64,000 nucleotides of DNA from Aphis gossypii. Lineage: Eukaryota; Arthropoda; Insecta; Hemiptera; Aphididae. The notes below the pieces were generated by a model. That model worked only from the letters and a program-made list of their open reading frames with translations, searched no databases and was not told where the DNA came from. The first letter of the stretch is position 1. Each line of letters starts with the position of its first letter. The DNA lies in the NCBI RefSeq assembly GCF_020184175.1, contig NC_065533.1, positions 47,468,351 through 47,532,350 on the forward strand. Reading direction: 5' to 3'. The position numbers and the translations under genes are program-made. Positions 55,001-64,000 of the stretch are shown here, piece by piece.

Positions 55001-57059
55001 GAAATACTAATCACATCGTTGCTTGCCATTAATCAGAATCGTATTCTTTATTTGCTGATTTTATATTGAATTCTAATTTCGCATACCTATTCATTACCTT
55101 GACCTACTCAATGTTCAATGACGAGGTACATTTCAAACTCATCTTTGTTCAGCATAGCGATTTCTTTGAGGTTTTTTTTTTTTTAACGTGAGCCATTTTA
55201 ATAGAACTAAATAAATATACATAATACTTTGTGTTGCTGTGTATATGGTTCGTTCATATATTTTTTTTTTTCATATGTTCAAATTCTATATATAGTACCC
55301 ACCCATAGTTTTTATTTTATGAAAATATATAATCTAAACATATTTTTTATTATTATTTATTGGTAGAGAGTTTTGCGATTATTTAAGTTGTCTGAGTATA
55401 GAGTAAACTATGCGCTCCAGAAGAATTTTCTATCGGAATTCGCATTATTTAACGAAAAAAATAAAGCGTTCACAGTGCTTTTTTATCGAAATATATATAA
55501 ACTTTTACTGAATTCCATGATAACTAAACAAAATACGGTATTATCATAGTATTTTATGACCTGTATATTAGATATATAGACACAGTGGCTTAACTTTGGT
55601 TATATATTAATGGTAGACAAATTAATCTATTGATTACAAATCTTTTTCCAAGGGTTGGTGGAGCGGCGTAGCACGAGCCATCATAATTCCCAGAGCGTTG
55701 TAAAGACGTCTTTGTATTGGGTGCAAAAGACATTTTTGAGCGTTTGAACTGTTTTTTTCTTTTCTTTTATTACGAGACAAATATTGATTTCATTGATTTA
55801 AACAAAGAATACGTCATTTTGAATAAAAGTTCGTTAACAAAGTAACGCGGTTTATAATTTCTACTTTGCTTCTCTTAACTGGAATACTTTTGCGTGCACC
55901 GTAAATATTTTTTCTTCCTCAAAGGTTCACTCTTAGAAATATAAACGAGGGTTTATAATATGCTTGTTAAATATCATTAATGAATTTAATATAATATAAA
56001 ATGTGAATTGCATGAAATTTATACACAGTCACAAAACGGTACCTTTATGACTTATTCTTTTTTTTAGCATCTACATCTCTCAAGGAGTAGCGATTAAAGA
56101 GATATATACTCGTATAATATTAAGTTTAGTGACCCTAACGTCTCACTCTTTTGGTATAAATACGGTAATTGTTATTATATGTATGCAGTTTCAGATAGAC
56201 TTATGTAGTACAATATGTAAGTAAATATAATACGTCATGTGGTAAAAAAAAAAATTAAATTAAACTAAAATTCATAAAAATCGCGAAACAGACAGAACAC
56301 GATTTATAATCAACTTTATAATAATAATGTTATTTGATTTTTCCAAAATTTGTTTTAGAATCAAGTGTTTTTTCGATTTAATGTCACTAATTATATTTTA
56401 TAAGTAATTTAAAGCTTAAAATTAGTTTTAAACGGTTTAAACCTATAACCATTAAAACCCAATAAATAAATAATATATGCTTATTGCTTATAAACTAAAA
56501 TCAAAATCGGAACATAAATAACCAGTGTTTAAAGTCAATATTTACACTAGAAAAAATACAAATAGATTATCTTTTAAAAATATTTTATCAAGAAATATAT
56601 TTTTTATGATAATAGTTTTAATATTTTGTTTAGATTATTTTTTATCCATACCAAATATTAATTGTTCTATATTATACGAACGCGGTAACGTCATTATATA
56701 TTTTCTTTAAAATTTGAAAGCTTAATTCAAACAAATAACAATAAAAATTAGTATATCAGTTATAAATGGTATTTTATTGTTAGTTTCGAAAATAAAAAAT
56801 TGTTTAAAACGCTGAAAGTAAAATCATCTTTATCCTATCACTCGAGTACCTAAACTAAACGTTTAACTAACGTTGACTGTTAAACGACTTTTATTTTTTC
56901 TGATAAGTATACTATCCAATTTTAAATTTTAATATCCTATTTATTTTCATATCTCGATTAAAAAATCTGGTGTAACAATTAGGGAAAACATGTTGAATTT
57001 GCACTACTCGCCTATGTGGAAAAATGATAATCGCCGAAATCGTTATCGTTAAAAATTAA

Positions 57060-57890
57060 TGCCCGTGTTCGAAATCCAAATCGACCCGGGAAATATAAAT
57101 ACCGGTGTTGGAAACCTAATTCGGGGGAAAAAACAAACAAATAACATTTTACTTAATATTTATTAGAGTCGACAAATAACTTACACATCAAACAATATTA
57201 CTTATTAGTGACGGTTTGGTTGTGTTACGTTAAAGATTAGTTGGTGTAACGGCAAGCACACGAATAGACGAAGTAGACAAATAATAATAATATAAACACC
57301 CGTCGGCGTTTTCGAACCGATTAAACGCCGGTCGAAATGACTATAATTTAATTCGCGTACGCAGTAAAATTCGTGTCACACCGACTCGCACAGAGTCAAG
57401 CGTTTATACGTATTACGTATACATATATATGGTCTGCGGCTGGCGGGCTGGTTAATCCCACTGCAATGGTATTATATAATTAAATATATATATATTTATA
57501 CACGTGTAGCGTTTATATGATATAGAGCTTAATCCGAGGATCGTCGACGTTTTTGTTTGTTTTTTCATTCCTTTTTTTTTAAAAAAAAAAACCATCACAC
57601 TAATTTTTCACGCTACGGCCCGACGACCGTAGAGTTTCCCGAACGATTCACGACACACCTGACGGATTCCGAATCCCCGACCGCACGCACTACGTGTTTG
57701 TTATATTATTACAACGGTATGTACGCATTGTAATATTATTATTACGTCACATTTTTGGACGTTTTCCCGTTGTAGCAGGTATACATACTAGCTGCACCGG
57801 GAAATTGCAACGAGGAAGAGTTTCATCCTGCGAGATTCCGTCATTATCGGGTGGGAGTTGGGGAAGGAGAGTGATGGAATTACGAGAGTC
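57060..57890. promoter_or_regulatory. CpG-rich block 2 kb upstream of the second visible exon
   Basis: CpG-dense pieces at 57060-57125, 57290-57410 and 57600-57700 (cccgtcggcgttttcgaacc, ctacggcccgacgaccg), separated by AT-rich runs. The frame at 57694-57900 starts at GTG and is unconvincing. Candidate regulatory region. Confidence 0.2.
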
Positions 57891-59893
57891 CACCATGTAG
57901 TTATTTGTTTGCAAAACACATAGAATATCACTGCAGTTATTTTCCTTTTGGTTATTTCATATTAATCACAAACATTCGAACTTCTGTTTTTTCGACATTT
58001 TATATGTATATGTACATATTATCGTTACTTTGCGTTTATACAAATCTATATAACGACATTTTTGAAATATTTAAAATGATTTTAACCCTGCATGTTTCCT
58101 AAAAATTCACAGAGTCCCACGGAAAGGTGTTAGGACCAGATTTTCAGATTCTACGACCCTTATTAGGAAGTACCTGATTAAATCTCGGATCGTGATGTAG
58201 GATTCCGAATGTCTGAGTTAAGTCTTTCCACATGACTGGTCAACAAGAATCAACTGAACTTACCATAGTATTAAACATAGACCATTATGGTCTGTTTACT
58301 TCCTATTTCCTATTATATTTTCAGTTTATTTAGGTTCCCGGACGTTCTTGAAAAGGTTATTAATACATCCCAATTAGGTCTTAATGTTTTCCGTAAAAGT
58401 CGCGTAAGGAATTTATTTTAAATGTGTAAAAACCCCAATTTATACAACAAAAATGTGTTATCTTTTCTATGGTACGATGATACTGACATAGAAATAAAAT
58501 AACGATATTATTATAATATTAATATAATGAAGTAGGCTATATTCAGTATTGTTGGCAAAATTAATTTCAACCAGATAAATGATGGCCATAATAATATAGG
58601 TACACAATTTTTTTTAAATACATGTTTATACAACCATGTCATTCGTTCAGAATATTCTACTTTGTCTATTATTATAGTGATCTACCGTATCTACTGATGA
58701 AGTATATACCCGAAACCTTCTATAAATACAGAATACGAGTTCCCTTGTTTTTCGCTCTGGTGCATTTATTTTTCGTTTAAAATGAAATATCATTGTATTT
58801 TTAGTTAAAAATATTAAACTTCAATTTTTATTTAATAAAACACTGATACATTCAACTGTTTAGTGACTAAATGTTATATTTAAATTAATAAACTATTTAT
58901 ATTTAACATTGAATACGGTTGAAGTGTTAAATCATTATTCATTTATAATTTAGATGTAGGTACTTGAAATATTTCTATGAACACTTTACTAGAGGGTCTA
59001 AAAGCACATTATACACAGTATATCTAACTTGATATAAATATATTTGTTAAAATTTTAGTGAGCTTAAAAATACCTATTATTGCATTTAATAAAGATCTAA
59101 TAAAACAACTTTTTGGATTATGATAATACTGTAATATACTCGTAACTGTAGTATAATTTATTTAATCTACAATTGAACTACTCTAGAAACAATAATACAC
59201 ATTACACAATATTTATAAAGCTTTGCGAAAAAGTTACTAGACGTGTAAGTTTAAGTCTTATTTTTGATTCACCGTGGATGTCATAAATGTATGCCTATAC
59301 ATCCATGCATACATTATAGAAAGTAGGTAACACTAATTTTGTATATTGTAAATGATAAAATATAATATTGAAGTGTGCACACAAATAAGCTAACAGTGTT
59401 TGAATACCACTAGTAATGGTTTATCATTTCAACAGTATTGTGTATGCACGTTCTAAGTTATATAATATAGTTTAAAATATGGCTTTGTGGTGTAATTCAA
59501 GTATGATTTTTGGAAATAGGGACTTTTAAAAAAAAATTGTAATAATACGATGCAGATAAACAATGTCCCTTGTATTCTAAATCGCCCTCGAGTATGTTCT
59601 ATTGTATAATATATTATATTGTACTGAGAATTCGTTTTGAAACTAAAACTAATTATCCCGCTTAAAAATACAAAGACATACGTCTTACGAGTTCAAGCGA
59701 ATGAATCTACAGGGCGGGTTGACAGGGAAGAACCACTTTGTATAGTTGAAGTTATATACCTACGCTATTAACGTACACTTATGTATACACACTTCGGTCT
59801 CTAAATTGCATAATCAGTTTCAGTTCATATACGCATATATTATTCAAGTGTATATAATAAATATATTTATAATACGATATGTGTGTTTTCCAG

Positions 59894-60030
59894 GACCGGC
59901 GTTCTGGGGCTTGATAAATCCCGAGTGGAGCCTCTGCAACAAAGGCCGACGACAGTCACCCGTAAACTTAGACCCGGAAAAATTGCTCTACGATCCCAAC
60001 TTGACTGAACTGCACGTGGACAGGCAACGG
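59894..60030 (+). CDS. CA10: CA10/CA11-like carbonic anhydrase-related protein, internal exon (SPVN region)
   Basis: A 137-bp exon, acceptor tttccag and donor gtgagt, phase 1 in and phase 0 out, encodes 45 residues after the split Gly. They start PAFWGLINPEWSLCNKG, pass through RRQSPVN and end HVDRQR. FWGL, the W-x-L-C cysteine and RRQSPVN are hallmarks of secreted CA10/CA11-type proteins. The cysteine corresponds to one partner of the conserved extracellular alpha-CA disulfide (family knowledge). An N-L-T sequon (PNLTEL) is a possible N-glycosylation site. Codons are about half GC, against an AT-rich surround. The frame is open upstream into the intron, but the protein homology begins exactly at the cag acceptor. 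In vertebrates CA10 and CA11 are secreted, catalytically inactive and bind neurexins. A similar synaptic role here is inference. Confidence 0.95.
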
Positions 60031-62569
60031 GTGAGTCGATGTATATAATGAATTAGTAAGACGTTTAACAATAAAACATATTACCATCACAATGACCAAT
60101 AAGAAACAAATTAAAATATCTTTTCACGTTTGTACAAAAAAAAATAATTTAATATATTTAAATAGTTTTTTATCGTGTTATCGTGTTCATTTATAGAACA
60201 ATCTTCGAGTTAAATATTATTGATTGATAATATTAAATAGTTATAGGTTGATTTTCATAAAAATAAAATAAAAACTTAAAAAATATCATTAATCTGTAGA
60301 AAAGTGGTGAAAACTAAATAGATATTATTTTTTGATAAATTTAAATAAATCTATCGTACACTAAGCAACAATCTTATTACTTTCTTAAAAAAAAAAAAAA
60401 TGTTTTTGTATATAGATATTGCATTATTCACTGATTATTGAGTTTTACAGAATAGTAAGTTTTTTATATTTAACTACGCTGTTCGATAATATTCTCTATA
60501 ACACGATATTCTAAAACAACGTATTTGCCCGTTTTCGAAAACCATCAATATACCCGTCATACGATTTCGTGTTTAAATTTCAACAAAGCTTTTTACGTTA
60601 ATTTTTTTCTCTTTTATTTTTTGTAACTATTACAGCTATTACAGTTTATTACTCATTGTAAAAAGTCCATTTAGGTTAAGTGACACTTTCGTAACTTTCA
60701 TGTATAAACGAAAAAGTTTTCAAGGTTTGTAAATATATATAATTATAAATAGTTATTAATTTGTTGACATAATTATAAAAATATTAAATAAACTTTAAAT
60801 ACCTATACGAAAAAAATATTTTATTTCCGTTCATTATACGAGACAATCTATCATTTAAAACATTATTATCTCATAATTCATTCGACATGTTACATTTCAA
60901 AATGTTTTAACATTAAGGTCCTACATAAACTGTAAATATATCTACGTGAATTATTCGATCCTTTTAAGTATTTGGTATTTTGTTATTTAAAAAATAAAAA
61001 ATAAATAGTTGTTGGTAACATTTAAACAAACTATAAGTAATAATATATCAATAATTTAAGATAAAATATAAAGAATTCAAAATATAGATTTACTTAACGT
61101 TAATGAAACCAATGCACGAGGTTCAAAACTAATTATAACTACTGTTTTTTTAATTTTTAATACTGTAACCTAACCTAATCGATAGCTTAGAAATAAACGC
61201 TAAATAAATATAATTACAACTTTTAATGAATTTTTATTCATATATGTTCTCAAATGAATTTTTAAACGATAAGTTATATTTTTTATCACCTGCAGAATAA
61301 ATAAAGTCATATTTTTGTATGTAAATTAATTGTATGAATTAATCAGTACCCAATTTACGGGGATTTTTGGATTTTGACAGATATTTTTTTTGAGAAAAAA
61401 TACGTATCAAATCCACATTTATACTATACATTTAATATAAAACTCGATCAACAACATTAAACTATATACGATATAATTACATTCATATTTGATTTTGTTG
61501 TTATTGTGAGAAGGATAGTGTTGTGCCATTAAACGACTGAACTTTCGACTAAATTATACGCCACTGATAATACTCAGTACAAAACATAAAGTTATATTTT
61601 ATACAAAACGTGATGTTGTTACGAATCTAATACAATGTATAGTATGTTACTATGAAGGTCCAAAAATAGTGCATAGTCGACCTTCATCACTAAATGTTAA
61701 GATTCACAGAGCCAATTTATTTATTTTAATTTATTTACGTGTTAAATATTTATAAATTTTAAGTGTTTCAAATATTAGGCATTGCTCGTTAAAAAACTCA
61801 AAAAAAGCAAAGTTAAAAATGTTGAATAAATAATAAAAATAATTATTAAATAGTATTATGATCTAGAAAAATCTATAATACCACAAAAAGCCCTTCTTTT
61901 TTACAGATGCATTTTATTTTGAAACACTTTATTTTTACTATCACAACACCTTGTTCCTCATTTTTGGGAACAGATGTTGCACATACGTAATTTAGACATC
62001 TGTATTAGCCAACAATATACTATAATCTATTTATCTATTGTTCCCGTTTTACTTCAATGGAAATATTTTCAATTATTTTTTTGTAAAAATCATCGATCTA
62101 GTAGATTAGTATATAAGCTCTTTCACTATTATATAATATACTACCTGTTACTAGATTTTACATTTATATAGAATAGCTATATAATTATCCTAAATGACAA
62201 AAAAACTGTAATACGCAATGAAGATAATTATATCCAATTCATTATCATAATAACTATTTTATTATAATATATACCTAATCAATGACAACAATATAAATGA
62301 AAAAATCTTGGATTTCCCGATCCGAGACAAAATGAGCCACCCTATTGTGAAACCCTATATGGGTTGAAACCCGAAGTTACGCACCACTCTCCAAGTTTAG
62401 AAAAACCTATTTATACAACTTTTATTGAAAGTAGTTTACGAATTTATAGAGAGAAAAGAAAAGAAAAGAAATATTAACAAATATAAGTAGATAAGTTATA
62501 ATATAACTACATATACCCGTGTGTTATTTACCATATCAATATTGTTAGTAATTTTTTGTATCGTTACAG
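60031..62569 (+). other. CA10: 2.5-kb intron of the CA10-like gene
   Basis: It begins gtgagt and ends gttacag between two phase-0 exon borders. The content is AT-rich without a recognisable gene. A short less AT-rich patch lies at about 62320-62400, followed by an AAAAG-type pentamer run at 62451-62470. That arrangement could be the tail of a small retroelement, but I see no diagnostic motif. Confidence 0.9.
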
Positions 62570-62761
62570 GTGGACGGTATGATATGCAATACCGGTCACA
62601 GCGTTATGTTCTATCTAGAGAACGGCACCAAGAACCACATAAATATCACCGGTGGACCGCTTTCGTACAAATATCAAGTGTATGAGATACACATACACTA
62701 CGGTCAGCAGGACGAAGTGGGCTCCGAACACTCGATCAATGGTTATTCGTTTCCGGCAGAG
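62570..62761 (+). CDS. CA10: CA10/CA11-like carbonic anhydrase-related protein, internal exon (zinc-site His94/His96 region)
   Basis: A 192-bp, 64-codon exon, acceptor ttacag and donor gtatac, phase 0 at both ends. It encodes VDGMICNTGHSV, then NGT and NIT glycosylation sequons, ITGGPLSY, EIHIHYG, GSEHSINGYSFPAE, and stops. Aligned to human CA II, the His of NTGH is at position 64 (proton shuttle). EIHIHYG places His at 94 and 96 (two of three zinc ligands). SEH gives Glu106-His107 and the last Glu is position 117. The alpha-CA signature beginning S-E-H fits up to the exon edge. The third ligand position, 119, is the second codon of the next exon, beyond this window. Vertebrate CA10 has Arg at 64 and 94 (recalled from the family), so this copy keeps more of the active site. 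Assignment to the CA10/CA11 branch is confident; enzymatic activity is unknown. Confidence 0.95.
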
Positions 62762-64000
62762 GTATACAAATCAACACTAAATTTACGAGCGCGTTTTCTC
62801 ATTTATCAGTGCTATGATCACACTGCGTTTGACGTGCGATACTTCGTTCAAAATTATATATTTACAATGTAACATTCCATATAATTCATCACATAGTCAT
62901 TAATTTACCTCTCACTCAACAATAATACAGTAAAATCTCGGTAATCCGACCGTTCGATAATCCGGTACGTCCAGTAATTCCGCCAATATTAACATAATAT
63001 ATTATATTTATCTGGCAAATAACTATAAAATTACTATACTGTCGTAAACAAAAAAAAAAAAAAACAAAAAGAAATTGATAATTTTTTTTAAACTTGTCCC
63101 ATCAAAAGATTAATCAAAAGTGGTAGAACGGTTATTTCATTTTTTAATATGAATAAAAATGTAAAATTCAAATAAGTAAAAATGCGTTTTTATTAATCCG
63201 GAAGTAGCATGGTCTGATATCTGTCAGATTATCGAGATTCTACTGTATTAATTTACATGTACGAAACGTTAATACGGTTTATATATTATTCTCAGCGGAG
63301 CGATGCGTCTATTGTCTATTGTTGGTGTTTCAATGATGCATATTTGTTTTTACTTTTTATTATTATTATTATCTAATATATATATTTCTATCTGTGTACA
63401 CTTTTTATGTGAGAAAATATGCTTAAATTTCTGGAATCTAATGTAGTTTCAAGTTGAAAATTTGATCTAGTCAGTACATCGAAAAAGTGAAATGTAGAAT
63501 TTTTCAGTATTTATCAAATAGTTATCAGAATCATAAATAAATAGTTATACTTACAATTATTTATTTTTGCATTAGTTACACTAGAGATTTTAATATTAAA
63601 AAGTTAGTTTTTAAAAGGAACGATAATAATGCAACGGTTTGTTTTATTTGGACATGGGATTGTTTCTGAATTATTTTATTTAGCGGTAAAAAAAAAATGC
63701 ATTTATATAACTACATACCAATAAATAAATAACCAAAAAAAAAATAATTATTTCATTGAACTGTGTAATTTTAAAATTAATTCAATATTTGAAAAAAAAA
63801 AATATGTTTAAGTTATCTAAATATGTTTCGCACGTGCTGTAAATGAACAGCTACATTAGGTTAGGTTAGTAGTGATATCCCTTGAATTTTGAGTAGTAAA
63901 ACTTCTATTTTCTATACGAATATATCGCTGGTCAAATACTACGTACTTAATGGAACGGAACGGGGGAAAATGAAAATACGAATTTCAAGAACAAATAGTT
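62762..64000 (+). other. CA10: Start of the next intron of the CA10-like gene (runs off the window)
   Basis: It starts gtatac after the Glu codon of the last visible exon. It contains a MITE (62928-63245). No downstream CA exon is seen before the window ends; the next one should begin with the codon for position 118 and then the position-119 residue. Confidence 0.8.
62928..63245. mobile_element. pogo/Tigger-type MITE
   Basis: A 318-bp element with terminal inverted repeats. The left end reads cagtaaaatctcggtaatcc and the reverse complement of the right end reads cagtagaatctcgataatct. They match at 19 of the first 22 positions. A TA dinucleotide flanks each side (62926-62927 and 63246-63247), the target duplication of Tc1/mariner/pogo transposases. 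CAGT termini with a TCGATAATCCGA-like motif are typical of pogo/Tigger elements. No transposase frame is present, so it is non-autonomous. It sits in the intron 166 bp past a splice donor. Confidence 0.85.

Larger units (their letters stand above)
18630..59893 (+). other. CA10: 41.3-kb intron of the CA10-like gene
   Basis: This is the interval between a gtaaat donor and a ttttccag acceptor of two exons that join in phase. It is AT-rich, with simple repeats, dispersed repeat copies, one non-LTR retrotransposon remnant at 47647-47900, and separated CpG-dense blocks described under their own entries. I found no other spliced gene on either strand. The open frames present are short, mostly lack an ATG, or are translations of microsatellites. 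Stretches not named elsewhere show nothing beyond AT-rich, low-complexity sequence. Confidence 0.85.

Noticed and set aside
57694..57900. 68-codon frame upstream of the second visible exon, considered as an extra CA exon
   Set aside because: The exons at 18579 and 59894 join perfectly in phase and in family sequence, leaving no room for inserted residues.
62320..62470. Possible SINE ending in an AAAAG pentamer run
   Set aside because: No polymerase III boxes at correct spacing and no flanking duplication could be found.
63854..63869. ttaggttaggttag, and the reverse-complement ctaacctaa words near 14220 and 61167, considered as telomeric repeats
   Set aside because: Two to three units are too short to mean more than chance in an AT-rich genome. 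No array is present.

Overview
The window is AT-rich eukaryotic (animal) DNA, roughly three-quarters A+T by eye, full of microsatellites and poly-A/T runs. It holds very few coding bases and no bacterial-style gene density. The coding exons are insect-like, and several dispersed repeats look like ones I remember from aphid genomes. My best guess is therefore an aphid or close hemipteran relative. The species guess is inference. The spliced-gene architecture is seen directly.

Only one gene can be supported. It is a plus-strand carbonic anhydrase-related protein of the CA10/CA11 type, in three internal coding exons: 18579-18629, 59894-60030 and 62570-62761. Their splice sites and phases join in frame. 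The first intron seen is 41,264 bp and the second 2,539 bp. A third starts at 62762 and runs off the window. The signal-peptide exon upstream and the remaining catalytic-domain exons downstream were not found here. The exons give about 126 residues of a secreted alpha-CA fold. Positions equivalent to His64, His94 and His96 of human CA II are all histidine. Vertebrate CA10 has lost His64 and His94 (family knowledge).

Layout. 1-235: a GC-richer stretch of unknown identity, cut by the window edge. 236-4950: featureless AT-rich DNA. About 4960-6295: a dispersed non-coding repeat in minus orientation. 7540-8250: the fossil of a Helitron (PIF1-like) helicase. 8270-11850: AT-rich. 11860-12440: the strongest CpG-rich block and the best promoter candidate for the CA10-like gene. 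12450-18578: AT-rich, with a second CpG-rich block at 17090-17400. 18630-59893: the giant intron. It carries scattered CpG-dense blocks (about 24.0, 29.1-29.9, 33.0, 41.2, 42.7-43.6, 44.7, 46.5-47.0 and 57.1-57.9 kb), repeat copies near 36.4, 38.1, 43.9 and 51.9 kb, and a 5'-truncated non-LTR retrotransposon with target-site duplications at 47637-47910. 62928-63245: a pogo/Tigger-type MITE with inverted repeats and TA duplications, only 166 bp past the last exon.

How it fits together: the window is essentially the 5' half of one long gene of neuronal type. Its huge first visible intron could hold regulatory elements and has collected old transposons. I found no convincing non-coding RNA gene, CRISPR array, or novel multi-gene system.
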